Shown one piece after another: positions 1-8,998 of a stretch of DNA of 64,000 nt; the stretch's first letter is position 1, and each line of letters opens with the position of its first letter. Origin of the DNA: Leekyejoonella antrihumi (lineage in GTDB: Bacteria; Actinomycetota; Actinomycetes; Actinomycetales; Dermatophilaceae); the NCBI RefSeq assembly GCF_007845645.1, contig NZ_VCQV01000028.1:1-64000 (forward strand), read 5' to 3'. Both the position numbers and the translations under genes were made by a program. Below the pieces are notes generated by a model. The model saw nothing but the letters and a program-made list of their open reading frames with translations. It was not told where the DNA came from and did not search any database.

Positions 1-163
1 CGCAGTCCAGCAGTCGCTGCACCCGTTGCCGCACGGCGGCCTCGGACAGGCCGACCTCGCGCGCGATCGTCGAGTACGCCGCACGCCCATCGCGCTGCAA
101 CAAACCAATGATCGACTTCGAGAGATCGTCGACGACGGCGGGCCTGCGAATCTGCTCGCTCAT
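1..163 (-). CDS. Lrp/AsnC family transcriptional regulator, N-terminal part (cut by window edge)
   Basis: Reading leftwards from an ATG at 163 gives 54 codons that run off the window. After a short start (MSEQIRRPAVVDDLSKSIIG) they match the Lrp/AsnC winged-helix DNA-binding domain, with the recognition-helix region reading VGLSEAAVRQRVQRLL. The ligand-binding RAM domain lies outside the window. Lrp-type regulators sense amino acids and usually control a neighbouring divergent gene. Here the divergent genes are a broken serine dehydratase and two aldehyde dehydrogenases of amine/GABA breakdown, so regulation of that pathway is the natural inference. A 17-bp perfect dyad in the divergent gap (206-222) is a plausible site. 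The family call is firm; the effector is unknown. Confidence 0.88.
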   Translation of the reverse strand, partial: MSEQIRRPAVVDDLSKSIIGLLQRDGRAAYSTIAREVGLSEAAVRQRVQRLLDC

Positions 164-205
164 ATCGTGATTCTGACACGAAATAGTGAATCTAGCAAGA
201 ACGAG

Positions 206-222
206 ACAACGGATTCCGTTGT
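206..222. promoter_or_regulatory. Perfect 17-bp dyad between divergent genes, candidate Lrp operator
   Basis: The arms ACAACGGA and TCCGTTGT are exact reverse complements around a single T. The site lies 43 bp upstream of the Lrp start and 85 bp upstream of the sdaA remnant, next to a possible -35 box TTGACC at 233-238. Position and symmetry suggest a regulator site; binding by the neighbouring Lrp protein is inference. Confidence 0.45.
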
Positions 223-307
223 GTGAGAGCGTTTGACCTATGCTTATCGGACTGCCCGCCGTGGTGTAGCCGTGAATGATCCCCGTCACAGTCAAAGGTG
301 CCCACGA

Positions 308-1493
308 ATGGCGCTCAGTGCATTCGATCTGTACTCCGTCGGGATCGGTCCGTCGTCGTCGCACACGGTCGGTCCGATGCGAGCCGCGAAGTTCTTTGTC
401 CATGGGCTCAAGGACAGCGGCGAGCTTGTCGCGGTCGCCAGGCTGCGGGTGCAGCTGTTCGGCTCCCTGGGAGCCACCGGGCACGGACACGGCTCGGACA
501 AGGCGGTGGTTCTCGGCCTGGAGGGTGAGACGCCGGAGGGTGTAGACACCAGCACGGCTGACGAGCGCGTCGGGACGGCTCGCGAACGGCATGCGCTCGA
601 CCTACTCGGTGTCCACTCGATCGACTGGGACGCCGACGAGCACCTGATCATGCACCGCCGCAAGTCACTGCCGACGCACCCGAACGGTCTGCAGTTCGAC
701 GCCTACGACTCCGGCGGCGAAGTGATCGCGTCGCACGTCTATTACTCCGTCGGTGGCGGATTCGTCGTGGACGAGGCGGCGACCGGTCCCGACCGGGTCG
801 TGCTGGACGACACAGCGCTTCCACTGCCGTTCTCGACCAGTGCTCAGATGCTGAAGATCTGTGCGCGCGAAGGGATCTCGGTGAGCGATGTCATGCTGCG
901 CAACGAGCAGGTATGGCGGGCGGAGGGCGAGATCCGCGACGGCATGCTGCACCTCTGGCAGGACATGCAGCAGTGCGTCCGGAACGGCTTCGGCCATCAC
1001 GGCATCCTGCCGGGCGGTCTGAAGGTGCCGCGCCGGGCGCCGGGTCGCTACGACGAGCTGACCAATGGATCACTCAAGAACGACGCGCTGGCGGTGATGG
1101 ACTGGGTCAACCTGTATGCGTTGGCCGTGAACGAGGAGAATGCCTCCGGAGGGCGGGTCGTCACCCGCTCCCACCAACGGGGCGGCCGGCATCATTCCCG
1201 CGGTTCTGCACTGCTACGTGAACTCCCTCGACGCCGCCGACGACGAGGGAGTCGTGCGCTTCCTGCTGACCGCGGCCGCGACCGGCATACTGGTCAAGGA
1301 GACCGCGTCGATCTCGGGAGCCGAGGTCGGCTGTCAAGGAGAGGTCGGCTCCGCGTGCGCGATGGCGGCCGGTGAGGTGCTCGGTGGCACGCTCACCCAG
1401 GTCGAGAACGCCGCCGAGATCGGTTTAGAGCACAATCCGCAGCTGACCTGCGACCCGGTCGGCGGTCTGGCCGCCAATGTGATCGAGTGCTGA
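308..1493 (+). pseudogene. sdaA: L-serine ammonia-lyase remnant: frameshifted and internally deleted
   Basis: The start MALSAFDLYSVGIGPSSSHT is the classic beginning of single-chain iron-sulfur L-serine dehydratases, which convert serine to pyruvate and ammonia. The reading frame holds to the segment [12 protein letters not shown] and then breaks at an extra C in the CCC run at 1164-1166. The match resumes one frame over with [11 protein letters not shown]. Two further losses are visible. About three residues are missing in MAAGEVLGG. The conserved DPVGGL is joined straight to the C-terminal ANVIEC, which drops roughly 60 residues that normally include the PCIERN cysteine, a cluster ligand in this family. 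Repairing the frameshift would give about 394 residues instead of the usual 455-470. An AAAGGTG ribosome site precedes the ATG. A base-call error could explain the frameshift but not the deletions. Confidence 0.88.
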
Positions 1494-1569
1494 CAGAGCC
1501 GTGAGGATCACGTGCTGATCCGTCAAGTATCCAATAACGACAATCGAATCCAGTGCAAAGGAGTTTAGG

Positions 1570-3018
1570 ATGAGTGACACACCACGCCAGCTGAGGAACT
1601 TCATCGGAGGTGAGTACGTCGCACCGCAGACCGATGAGACGCTCAGCCTGATCGATCCGTCGACCGGGAAGATCGTCGCCAAGGCGCCGGTCTCCAAGCA
1701 GCAGGACGTCGACGCGGCATACGACGCGGCGAGCAAGGCCTTTGAAGAATGGGGCAACGCGACTCCGGGTGACCGGCAGTCGGCGATGCTGAAGTTCGCC
1801 GACGCGCTGGAGAAGCGGGCTGACGACTTCATCAAACTGGAGGCTCAGAACACCGGCAAGCCGTTCACGTTGACGGCCTCCGAGGAGATCCCGGTGATGA
1901 TCGACCAGCTGCGTTTCTTTGCGGGTGCGGCGCGGGTCCTGGAGGGCGTGGCCAGCACCGAGTACCTGGCCGGCCATACGTCCTGGATCCGGCGGGAGCC
2001 GATCGGGGTCGTCGGACAGGTGACGCCGTGGAACTACCCGATGATGATGGCGATGTGGAAGATCGCTCCGGCGCTCGCGGCGGGCGACACCATCGTGCTC
2101 AAGCCGAGCGACACGACGCCGGAGACGACTCTGCTGATGGCAGAGGTTGCCTCGGAGTTCCTGCCGGCCGGCACCTTCAACGTGATCACCGGCGACCGGG
2201 ACACCGGCCGGATGCTCGTCGAGCACCCCACCCCGCAGCTGGTGGCCATCACCGGCTCGGTCCGGGCGGGTATGCAGGTCGCGGACTCCGCCGCGAAGGA
2301 CCTCAAGCGGGTGCACCTCGAGCTGGGCGGCAAGGCTCCGGTGATCGTCTTCGACGACGCCGACATCGAGGCGGCCGTCGAGGGCATCGGCACGGCCGGC
2401 TACTTCAATGCCGGGCAGGACTGTACGGCCGCGACCCGGGTGCTGGTCGCTCCGCGAATCCACGACGACTTCGTTGCGGCGCTCGCGGAGTTTGCCAGGA
2501 GCGAGGCGAAGGTCGGCATGCCCGACGACGAGGACGCGCTGCTGGGCCCGGTCAACAACGCCAACCAGCTCGCGCACGTCCAGGGCATGCTGGAGCGGCT
2601 GCCGGACCACGCGAGCCTGGCGGCCGGCGGCCACCGCATCGCGACGCTCGGTGACGGCTACTTCATCGAGCCGACCGTGGTGTCCGGGCTGCTGCAGGAC
2701 GATGAGGCCAGCCAGAACGAGATCTTCGGGCCGGTGATCACCGTGCAGCGGATCGAGGACGAGAAGGCGGCGATCGCCGCAGCCAACAGTGTGCAGTACG
2801 GTCTTGCCTCTTCGGTGTGGACAAAGGACTTCGGCCGGGCGATGCGGGTGTCCAAGGCACTCGACTTCGGCTGTGTGTGGATCAACACCCACATCCCGCT
2901 GGTCGCCGAGATGCCGCACGGCGGGTTCAAGCACAGCGGCTACGGCAAGGACCTGTCGAAGTACGGCTTCGAGGACTACACCCGCGTGAAGCACGTGATG
3001 GCGAACATCGACAGCTGA
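1570..3018 (+). CDS. Aldehyde dehydrogenase, probable gamma-aminobutyraldehyde dehydrogenase
   Basis: This 482-residue NAD(P)-dependent aldehyde dehydrogenase is full length. It shows the nucleotide-binding segment TPWNYPMMM, the general-base glutamate E251 in LELGGKAP and the catalytic cysteine C285 in GQDCTAATR, with the normal 34-residue spacing. The GQDC context and overall sequence style resemble 4-aminobutyraldehyde dehydrogenases, which turn the putrescine-derived aldehyde into GABA. A strong AAAGGAG site sits 6 bp before the ATG. The next gene is a succinate-semialdehyde dehydrogenase-like enzyme, which would act two steps later in the same route. No aminotransferase is visible in the window, and the substrate call is by resemblance only; betaine aldehyde is an alternative. 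Confidence 0.82.
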   Translation: MSDTPRQLRNFIGGEYVAPQTDETLSLIDPSTGKIVAKAPVSKQQDVDAAYDAASKAFEEWGNATPGDRQSAMLKFADALEKRADDFIKLEAQNTGKPFTLTASEEIPVMIDQLRFFAGAARVLEGVASTEYLAGHTSWIRREPIGVVGQVTPWNYPMMMAMWKIAPALAAGDTIVLKPSDTTPETTLLMAEVASEFLPAGTFNVITGDRDTGRMLVEHPTPQLVAITGSVRAGMQVADSAAKDLKRVHLELGGKAPVIVFDDADIEAAVEGIGTAGYFNAGQDCTAATRVLVAPRIHDDFVAALAEFARSEAKVGMPDDEDALLGPVNNANQLAHVQGMLERLPDHASLAAGGHRIATLGDGYFIEPTVVSGLLQDDEASQNEIFGPVITVQRIEDEKAAIAAANSVQYGLASSVWTKDFGRAMRVSKALDFGCVWINTHIPLVAEMPHGGFKHSGYGKDLSKYGFEDYTRVKHVMANIDS

Positions 3019-3111
3019 CTCGGCGGGCTGCGAGGACGCTTCTGGACCGGTGGCTCGACGTGAATCTGGACTGGTCTGTTCGGGCCCGTGGGGCAGTGCC
3101 AGACTGTCGAC

Positions 3112-4572
3112 ATGAGTGAGACAACGACGTCTGCCATCGGCCAGGTCACCCCGCAGCTGTTCATCGGCGGGCAGTGGCGAGATGCCGAGGGCGGCAAGAC
3201 ATTTTCGGTGGAGAATCCGGCAACCGGTGAGCCGCTCGGGCAGGTTGCGGATGCTTCCGTGGCCGACGGTGACGCGGCGCTGACGGCGGCGGCGAACGCG
3301 CAGTCGCAGTGGGCGAAGACCCCGCCGCGCGACCGCGGTGAACTGCTGCGGTCGGCATTCGCGCTGCTCACCGAGCGTGCCGACCACTTCGCCGAGCTGA
3401 TGACGCTCGAGATGGGCAAGCCGCTGGCGGAGTCGAAGGGCGAGGTCACCTACGGCGCGGAGTTCTTCCGCTGGTTCTCCGAGGAGGCGGTACGGATCGA
3501 CGGGCGCTGGTCGACCGCACCTAACGGCGCCACCCGGCTGGTGACCATGAAGCAGCCGGTCGGTCCGACGTTGATGATCACCCCGTGGAACTTCCCGCTG
3601 GCCATGGGAACTCGCAAGATCGGGCCGGCGATCGCGGCCGGCTGCACGATGGTCGTCAAGCCGGCCGCCGAGACGCCCTACAGCATGCTCGCTCTGGCGC
3701 AGCTGCTCGAGGAGGTCGGGCTGCCCAAGGGCGTGCTCAACGTCGTGACGACGAGCAACTCCGGCGGGGTGATGGAGCCGCTGATCCGCGACCCGCGCTC
3801 CCGCAAGCTGACCTTCACCGGTTCGACGCCCGTGGGCCGCAAGCTGGTCGAGCAGTCGGCCGACCAGTTGCTGCGCGTGTCGATGGAGCTGGGCGGCAAC
3901 GCGCCGTTCATCGTCTTCGAGGACGCCGACGTCGACGCTGCCGTGGCCGGCGCCATGCTGGCCAAGATGCGCAACATCGGCGAGGCCTGCACCGCGGCCA
4001 ACCGGTTCTTCGTGCACGAGTCGGTCTCGCAGGAGTTCGGGGCCAAGCTCGCCGAGAAGATGGGCGCCATGACCGTCGGCAGCGGGATGGACGACGGTGT
4101 CACCGTCGGCCCGCTGATCAACGCCAAGGCGCTCGACAAGGTCAGCCAGCTCGTCAAGGACGCGACGAGCCGTGGTGCGCAGGTGGTCACCGGCGGCGGC
4201 ACGACCGGTGAGCGCGGCTACTTCTACTCGCCGACGGTTCTCACCGGTGTCCCCTCGGACGCGGCGATGGCGCGCGAGGAGATCTTCGGGCCGGTCGCCG
4301 GGATCCAGACGTTCACCGACGAGGAGGACGCGATCCGGCGGGCCAACGACACCGAATTCGGTCTGGTGGGCTACTTCTTCACCCGCGACATCTCTCGCGT
4401 CGTGCGGGTCAGCGAGGCGCTGGAGTACGGCATGGTCGGTGTCAATCAGGGCATTGTGTCCAACCCGGCCGCACCGTTCGGTGGCGTGAAGGCCAGCGGG
4501 TTCGGTCGTGAGGGCGGTGCCGAGGGTATCGAGGAGTACCTCGAGACCAAGTACGTAGGCCTCGCCCTCTGA
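3112..4572 (+). CDS. gabD: NAD(P)-dependent succinate-semialdehyde dehydrogenase
   Basis: The protein has 486 residues from the chosen ATG. It carries TPWNFPLAM, general base E259 in MELGGNAP and catalytic cysteine C293 in GEACTAANRF, all typical of GabD-like enzymes that oxidise succinate semialdehyde to succinate at the end of GABA breakdown. The ATG at 3112 is preferred over an in-frame GTG at 3088: a NANNNT -10-like box (CAGACT, 3100-3105) lies six bases upstream and no ribosome site precedes either codon, so the mRNA is probably leaderless. The last six codons and the stop lie inside the first copy of a 53-bp tandem repeat. Confidence 0.85.
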   Translation: MSETTTSAIGQVTPQLFIGGQWRDAEGGKTFSVENPATGEPLGQVADASVADGDAALTAAANAQSQWAKTPPRDRGELLRSAFALLTERADHFAELMTLEMGKPLAESKGEVTYGAEFFRWFSEEAVRIDGRWSTAPNGATRLVTMKQPVGPTLMITPWNFPLAMGTRKIGPAIAAGCTMVVKPAAETPYSMLALAQLLEEVGLPKGVLNVVTTSNSGGVMEPLIRDPRSRKLTFTGSTPVGRKLVEQSADQLLRVSMELGGNAPFIVFEDADVDAAVAGAMLAKMRNIGEACTAANRFFVHESVSQEFGAKLAEKMGAMTVGSGMDDGVTVGPLINAKALDKVSQLVKDATSRGAQVVTGGGTTGERGYFYSPTVLTGVPSDAAMAREEIFGPVAGIQTFTDEEDAIRRANDTEFGLVGYFFTRDISRVVRVSEALEYGMVGVNQGIVSNPAAPFGGVKASGFGREGGAEGIEEYLETKYVGLAL

Positions 4573-4709
4573 CCTGGGAAGGCCGCCGTGTCCCGTTGGC
4601 GTCGTACGTAGGCCTCGCCCTCTGACCTGGGAAGGCCGCCGTGTCCCGTTGGCGTCGTACGTAGGCCTCGCCCTCTGACCTGGGAAGGCCGCCGTGTCCC
4701 GTCGGCGTC
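4551..4709 (+). repeat. Three tandem copies of a 53-bp unit overlapping the gabD 3' end
   Basis: The unit beginning GTACGTAGGCCTCGCCCTCT starts at 4551, 4604 and 4657, an exact period of 53 bases. Copies one and two are identical and copy three differs by one base, T to C at 4702. Copy one contains the last codons and stop of gabD; copies two and three are non-coding duplicates of it. Near identity points to recent expansion by slippage or unequal exchange. The spacing and copy number do not fit a CRISPR array. Confidence 0.95.
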
Positions 4710-4775
4710 CTGTGGATAACGTCCGGGGTCGCCCGTCGAACTGTTCTACCGTGCTGAGATGCGGAGGGAGCGGTG

Positions 4776-5066
4776 ATGACGGGACTGTCCACGGATCCAG
4801 GGGCGTTGCAGGTCGGCGCGCGTACCATGGCGGCCGGCGGGAGCTCGGGACTGCCGGTAGCCGTGGCCCGGGCGCTGCGTGCGGTCGCGGGCGCCGCGGG
4901 TGATCCGCAACTGTCGGAGACGGCCCGCCGGGTCGCCGAGCTGTGGGCCACCGAGCTTGCCGACCTGGACGAGTGCGGCCAGTGGTTCGCCGCCGGGCTG
5001 CATACCGCCGGGCAGACGTATGCAGCAGCGGAGGCAGCCGTCGTGGCGTCGGTGCGACGCTCGTGA
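4776..5066 (+). CDS. Small helical protein, probable ESX/EspC-like type VII secretion substrate
   Basis: The 96-residue product is almost entirely alanine-rich helix and ends with a YAAAE motif. That fits the YxxxD/E signal of type VII (ESX) substrates, placed after a long helical stretch as in EspC-like proteins. A good GGAGGGAG site lies just upstream; a GTG directly before the ATG is an alternative start. The stop overlaps the next GTG start by four bases, so the two are translated together. No ESX core gene (EccC, EccD, MycP) is in the window, so the apparatus would be elsewhere. The fold class is reasonably supported; the role is inference. Confidence 0.6.
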   Translation: MTGLSTDPGALQVGARTMAAGGSSGLPVAVARALRAVAGAAGDPQLSETARRVAELWATELADLDECGQWFAAGLHTAGQTYAAAEAAVVASVRRS

Positions 5067-5872
5067 CGGAACCGATCTCGGGCGATCCGCCGGATCTGCT
5101 CCGCGCTGCCGGACTGCTGTCGCGTGCCGCGGATGAGGTGGGATCCCGCGAGCAGGCACTGCGACAGGGGGCCACGGTGGGCACTACCGGGTGGCTCGGC
5201 CCGGCGGCGGTCACCTTCGGCGCTGCCGCTGGTGAGCACGCGGGCCGGCTGGTGCGCGCACGCCGTGCGCTGGGGTCGATCGGCGTCGCGGTGCGCGGGT
5301 ACGCCCTGGTGCTCGAGGGCCTGCAGACCCAGGAGTCGACGCTGCTCGCCAGGCGCGGCGCCCTGACGCAGCGGCTGCGGATCGCCGCGCTGCAGCAGGG
5401 CATCACCCCCGTCGCCGTGGCGATGCCCGAGGATCGCGTCGAGCAGATTGTGGCGCAGCTCCGGCGAGTCGACGCCGAGCTGGACGACATCCGGCAGCAG
5501 GCATCCACGGCGCAACGGGCGCTGACCGCCACGATCGACGACCTCGCGCCGACGCGGTCGCCGCGAGCCGTCCCGCGCCGACCCCTTGGTCTGACCACGG
5601 CCGTGCTTGCGGATCTCACCGACGGCGGGACGAGCGCTGTCGGCGCGGTGTGGACGCATCCCTTCCCCAAGGTGCCGGCGTCGGCAGCGACCGGCCGCAT
5701 GCACTGCGGGCCCGTCAGACCAGTGCTCACGGACCCCTCCGGCCGCGTGACGACCGGTCCGGTCGGGCAGCAGGTGGGCGCCGGTCACCGGATGAGGACC
5801 GGCCCGGTGCGTCCGGTGCTCGTTGACCCGACGCGCCGGATGAGGACCGGCCCGGTGCGGCGGATGCCGTGA
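5063..5872 (+). CDS. WXG-motif protein with repetitive TGPV tail
   Basis: The chosen GTG at 5063 overlaps the preceding stop (GTGA) and gives 269 residues. The first ~160 residues are helical and carry a W-L-G motif at residues 44-46, as in WXG100-like type VII proteins. Near residues 115-165 is a heptad-like helical region. The last ~60 residues are a low-complexity tail with the phrases GPVRPVL and TGPV repeated four or five times, rich in Pro and Arg. I know no family with this tail. The following gene again overlaps by four bases. Co-translation with an EspC-like protein supports a secretion-linked role without proving it. Confidence 0.6.
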   Translation: MTEPISGDPPDLLRAAGLLSRAADEVGSREQALRQGATVGTTGWLGPAAVTFGAAAGEHAGRLVRARRALGSIGVAVRGYALVLEGLQTQESTLLARRGALTQRLRIAALQQGITPVAVAMPEDRVEQIVAQLRRVDAELDDIRQQASTAQRALTATIDDLAPTRSPRAVPRRPLGLTTAVLADLTDGGTSAVGAVWTHPFPKVPASAATGRMHCGPVRPVLTDPSGRVTTGPVGQQVGAGHRMRTGPVRPVLVDPTRRMRTGPVRRMP

Positions 5873-6453
5873 GCGCCGGCCGTTCAGAGCCTGTCGTCAG
5901 CCTGACGGACGAGGAGCTCGTCCTGCTCAACGCGGTGCATCCCGCGGTCCTGCAGCCCTACTTGGACACCGTGCCGGAGGGCAGCCGGTCGATTGCGCTC
6001 GCCACGGCGTACCGGTCGCTGCGGGTGCACGGGCTGGCGCCGGGGTCGGCGGGTACGGGGCTTGCGGTCCCGGAGGGTCTTGTGCAGTTGCTGCAGGCCC
6101 GAGAGTGCGCCGAGGCGGTGCTCATTGTCTGCCGGACCGATGGCGACGACGAGCGGCTGTGCTACTGCCACCTGTGCGAGCCCGCCGTCATCATCGAGGA
6201 GCTGGATCGCGAGGGCATTCACACCTTCCAGGTCGTGCACGACCACGAGCTCGCGGCCGCTCTGCAGGAGTTCGCGCAAGGAGACTGTGGCGCGGGCGTG
6301 CACCTCGAGGCCCGGGTCTGGGCGGTTGCCGAGCGGGCCGAGGACGTATGCCGGATCGGCCCCGACGACCTCGCCGATGCCGGCCGGCGGATCGCCGGGC
6401 TGCTGACCGGTGCCACCGTCGGACACAATAAGGCGTGTGACAACGACTTCTAG
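5869..6453 (+). CDS. Conserved-looking hypothetical, possibly EspG-like secretion chaperone
   Basis: The 194-residue protein starts at a GTG overlapping the stop of the WXG-motif gene. It opens with [15 protein letters not shown] and later has the pattern [14 protein letters not shown], a GxHxF arrangement that recalls EspG-type chaperones of ESX systems, which bind substrate pairs in the cytosol. Typical EspG proteins are longer (about 270 residues), so this would be a short or divergent member. Its 3' end overlaps the dxr start by 17 bases. The protein is clearly real from coupling and codon use; the chaperone idea is only suggestive. Confidence 0.5.
   Translation: MSAGRSEPVVSLTDEELVLLNAVHPAVLQPYLDTVPEGSRSIALATAYRSLRVHGLAPGSAGTGLAVPEGLVQLLQARECAEAVLIVCRTDGDDERLCYCHLCEPAVIIEELDREGIHTFQVVHDHELAAALQEFAQGDCGAGVHLEARVWAVAERAEDVCRIGPDDLADAGRRIAGLLTGATVGHNKACDNDF
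6424..6429 (+). promoter_or_regulatory. Probable -10 box of a leaderless dxr transcript
   Basis: CACAAT lies seven bases before the dxr GTG, the spacing seen at many genes in this window. It sits inside the end of the preceding gene. Confidence 0.4.
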
Positions 6454-7633
6454 CCCACGCACGGTCTCCCTGCTCGGATCGACCGGTTCCATCGGCACCC
6501 AGGCGATCCAGATCGTCACGGCGAGTCCGGACCGGTTCCGGGTCGTCGGCGTCAGCGCCGGCGGGCGGGATCCGCGCCAGGTCGCGCAGCAGGCGGTGAC
6601 CCTGCGAGTCGAGCAGGTCGCGGTGGCGTCCGGTAGCGCAGCCGAGCTGCGCGAGCTCATCGGCGACGCGGCACGGTCGGCCGGGCTCACGGCATACGAC
6701 CCGGAGATCCTGGTGGGAGCCGACGCCTCGGAGCGGGTGGCCGCATCCGGCGCCGATGTCGTCCTGAACGGCATCACCGGGTCCATCGGCCTGCGCCCCA
6801 CCCTGGCCGCGCTGAAGCACGGCTCGACGCTGGCGCTCGCCAACAAGGAGTCGCTCATCGTCGGCGGCCCGATCGTCAAGGCGCTCGCGAGGCCCGGCCA
6901 AATCGTCCCGGTCGACAGCGAGCACAGCGCGATCGCCCAGTGTCTGCGGGTCGGGCGGCCCGAGGACGTGCGCAAGCTGGTGGTGACCGCAAGCGGTGGC
7001 CCGTTCCGCGGGCGGAGCCGGGCAGAGCTGCGCGACGTCAGCCCGCAGCAGGCGCTCGCGCACCCCACCTGGACGATGGGCCGGATGGTCACCACCAACT
7101 CGGCAACCCTCGTCAACAAGGGGCTGGAGGTGATCGAGGCGCACCTGCTCTTCGACGTGCCGTTCGAGCGGATCGAGGTGGTCGTCCACCCGCAGTCGAT
7201 CGTGCACTCGATGGTGCAGTACGTCGACGGGTCGACGATCGTGCAGGCCTCGCCGCCCAGCATGCTGATCCCGATTGCGCTGGGGCTCGACTGGCCGAAT
7301 CGGGTGCAGGACGCGGCGCCGGCCATGGACTGGACCACGGCGTCGACATGGGAATTCGAGCCGCTGGATGATGCGGCCTTTCCCGCAGTAGCCCTGGCCC
7401 GGCAGGTCGGGCAGGCGGGCTCGACCTACCCGGCGGTCTACAACGCCGCCAACGAGGAGTGCGTGGAGGCCTTCCACCAGGAGCGAATCGGCTTCTTGGA
7501 CATCGTCGACACCGTGCGCGCCGTCGTGGACGAGCACGATGCTGCACCGCACACCGACCTGACTGTGGAGCAGGTTCTCGCCGCAGAGGGCTGGGCCCGC
7601 AGCCGGGCACAGCAGATGCTTAGCCAGGCGTGA
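6437..7633 (+). CDS. dxr: 1-deoxy-D-xylulose 5-phosphate reductoisomerase
   Basis: Dxr makes 2-C-methyl-D-erythritol 4-phosphate with NADPH, the committed step of the MEP isoprenoid pathway. The N-terminal Rossmann motif [11 protein letters not shown] and the metal/substrate stretch [13 protein letters not shown] are present, and the 398-residue length is normal. The GTG at 6437 is chosen because it puts the NADPH motif about 10 residues from the N terminus, as in homologues; an upstream ATG at 6410 would add nine unsupported residues. The gene is followed by the site-2 protease and ispG, the usual actinobacterial cluster. Confidence 0.96.
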   Translation: MTTTSSPRTVSLLGSTGSIGTQAIQIVTASPDRFRVVGVSAGGRDPRQVAQQAVTLRVEQVAVASGSAAELRELIGDAARSAGLTAYDPEILVGADASERVAASGADVVLNGITGSIGLRPTLAALKHGSTLALANKESLIVGGPIVKALARPGQIVPVDSEHSAIAQCLRVGRPEDVRKLVVTASGGPFRGRSRAELRDVSPQQALAHPTWTMGRMVTTNSATLVNKGLEVIEAHLLFDVPFERIEVVVHPQSIVHSMVQYVDGSTIVQASPPSMLIPIALGLDWPNRVQDAAPAMDWTTASTWEFEPLDDAAFPAVALARQVGQAGSTYPAVYNAANEECVEAFHQERIGFLDIVDTVRAVVDEHDAAPHTDLTVEQVLAAEGWARSRAQQMLSQA

Positions 7634-7645
7634 GACGCTAGGGCC

Positions 7646-8977
7646 GTGATGTTTCTGGTCGGGATTCTGCTTGCCGCGTTCGGGGTGGCCGTTTCCATCG
7701 CACTGCACGAGATGGGTCACCTGATTCCCGCCAAGAGGTTCGGGGTCAAGGTCACCCAGTACATGGTCGGGTTCGGGCCGACGGTGTGGTCGTGGCGGCG
7801 TGGTGAGACGGAGTATGGCGTCAAGGCCATCCCGCTCGGTGGTTACATCCGGATGATCGGGATGTTCCCCCCGCGCCCGGGCCAGGCCGAAGGTGTGGAG
7901 CGCGCCTCGTCCACCGGGCGGTTCGGCCAGCTCGCCGAGCAGATGCGGGAGGAGTCCTACGAAGAGATCGACCCGCAGGACCGGGACCGCGTCTTTCACC
8001 GGCTGAAGTCCTGGCAGAAGGTCGTCGTGATGTTCTCCGGGCCGTTCGTCAACCTGATCATTGCGTCGGTCCTGCTGACCATCATCGTGTGCGGGTTCGG
8101 GCTGCCGAAACAGACCTCGGCCTACGTCACCGCCGTGCAGCCGTGCCTGTCCAGCGCCGCCACCACACCGAAGAGGTGTGCGCCCGGAGACCGTTCGCCG
8201 GCAGCGGTGGCGGGTATGAAGGCGCGTGACGTCATCGTTTCGGTCGCGGGGAAGAAGGTCACCACCACGCCGGAGGCCACCGACGTCATCCAGGCCCACG
8301 CCGGCCAGACCGTGCCGGTGGTCGTGCGCCGAGACGGTCATCTGGTCACCCTGCAGGTGACGCCGAAGCTGTGGACCGCCCCTAAGCTGGACGGCAACGG
8401 GCGGCCGGTGCAGTCTGCCAGTGGCAAGGCCGAGACGGTCACGACCGGCAAGGTCGGTATCTACATCTCCGGGACCTACCGCACCGAACGTCAGCCGCTG
8501 ACCGCCGCCCCTGGCTACATCGGGTCTGCGCTCGGGCAGACCGCCGGCGTCTTCGTGAAGATCCCGCAGAAGATGGTTGGTGTCTACAACGCCGCATTCG
8601 GCAGCGCCAAACGTGACGCCAACAGCCCGGTGTCCGTCGTGGGGGTGGGCCGGATCGCCGGAGACGTCGCCGAGGCGAAGGGTCCCTCACTGCAGGACAA
8701 GGCAGCGATACTGATCGGCATCATCGCGTCGCTCAACCTGGCGCTGTTCGTCTTCAACATGATTCCGCTGCTACCGCTGGACGGCGGTCACATCGCCGGA
8801 GCCGTGTGGGAGGCCGTCAAGCGGCGGATCGCCCGCGCCCGCGGGATCACCGGTCCGGTCTACGTCGACGTGACCAAAGCTCTTCCGGTGGCCTATGGCG
8901 TTGCGATCGTCCTGATTGCGATGTCTGGGCTGCTGATGTATGCCGACATCGTCAACCCCATCACGCTCGGCAACTGA
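7646..8977 (+). CDS. rip1: Site-2 intramembrane metalloprotease (RseP/Rip1 family)
   Basis: This 443-residue M50 protease has the zinc motif HEMGH at residues 21-25 in the first membrane helix, a central PDZ domain and the second active-site motif LLPLDGGH with D379. Such enzymes cut membrane anti-sigma factors and similar substrates inside the bilayer. A long insertion between the first helix and the PDZ domain (about residues 75-115) is rich in charged residues. The start is a GTG directly followed by an ATG; either is possible. The gene lies 12 bp after dxr and 21 bp before ispG, an arrangement conserved in actinomycetes. Confidence 0.95.
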   Translation: MMFLVGILLAAFGVAVSIALHEMGHLIPAKRFGVKVTQYMVGFGPTVWSWRRGETEYGVKAIPLGGYIRMIGMFPPRPGQAEGVERASSTGRFGQLAEQMREESYEEIDPQDRDRVFHRLKSWQKVVVMFSGPFVNLIIASVLLTIIVCGFGLPKQTSAYVTAVQPCLSSAATTPKRCAPGDRSPAAVAGMKARDVIVSVAGKKVTTTPEATDVIQAHAGQTVPVVVRRDGHLVTLQVTPKLWTAPKLDGNGRPVQSASGKAETVTTGKVGIYISGTYRTERQPLTAAPGYIGSALGQTAGVFVKIPQKMVGVYNAAFGSAKRDANSPVSVVGVGRIAGDVAEAKGPSLQDKAAILIGIIASLNLALFVFNMIPLLPLDGGHIAGAVWEAVKRRIARARGITGPVYVDVTKALPVAYGVAIVLIAMSGLLMYADIVNPITLGN

Positions 8978-8986
8978 GCCGCGAGA

Positions 8987-8992
8987 GATACT
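8987..8992 (+). promoter_or_regulatory. Probable -10 box of a leaderless ispG transcript
   Basis: GATACT is six bases before the ispG ATG and no ribosome site is present, consistent with transcription starting at or next to the start codon. Confidence 0.45.
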
Positions 8993-8998
8993 GGACAT

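Noticed and set aside
4551-4709. CRISPR array
   Set aside because: Three head-to-tail copies without spacers and no cas genes nearby; it is a simple tandem repeat.
1393-5730. Very long minus-strand open frame opposite the dehydrogenase genes
   Set aside because: High-GC antisense frames stay open by codon bias; the plus-strand genes have complete motifs and the minus frame has none.
6191-8341. Minus-strand open frame of over 700 codons across dxr and rip1
   Set aside because: Shadow of two well-supported plus-strand genes; Arg/His/Gly-rich with no domain.
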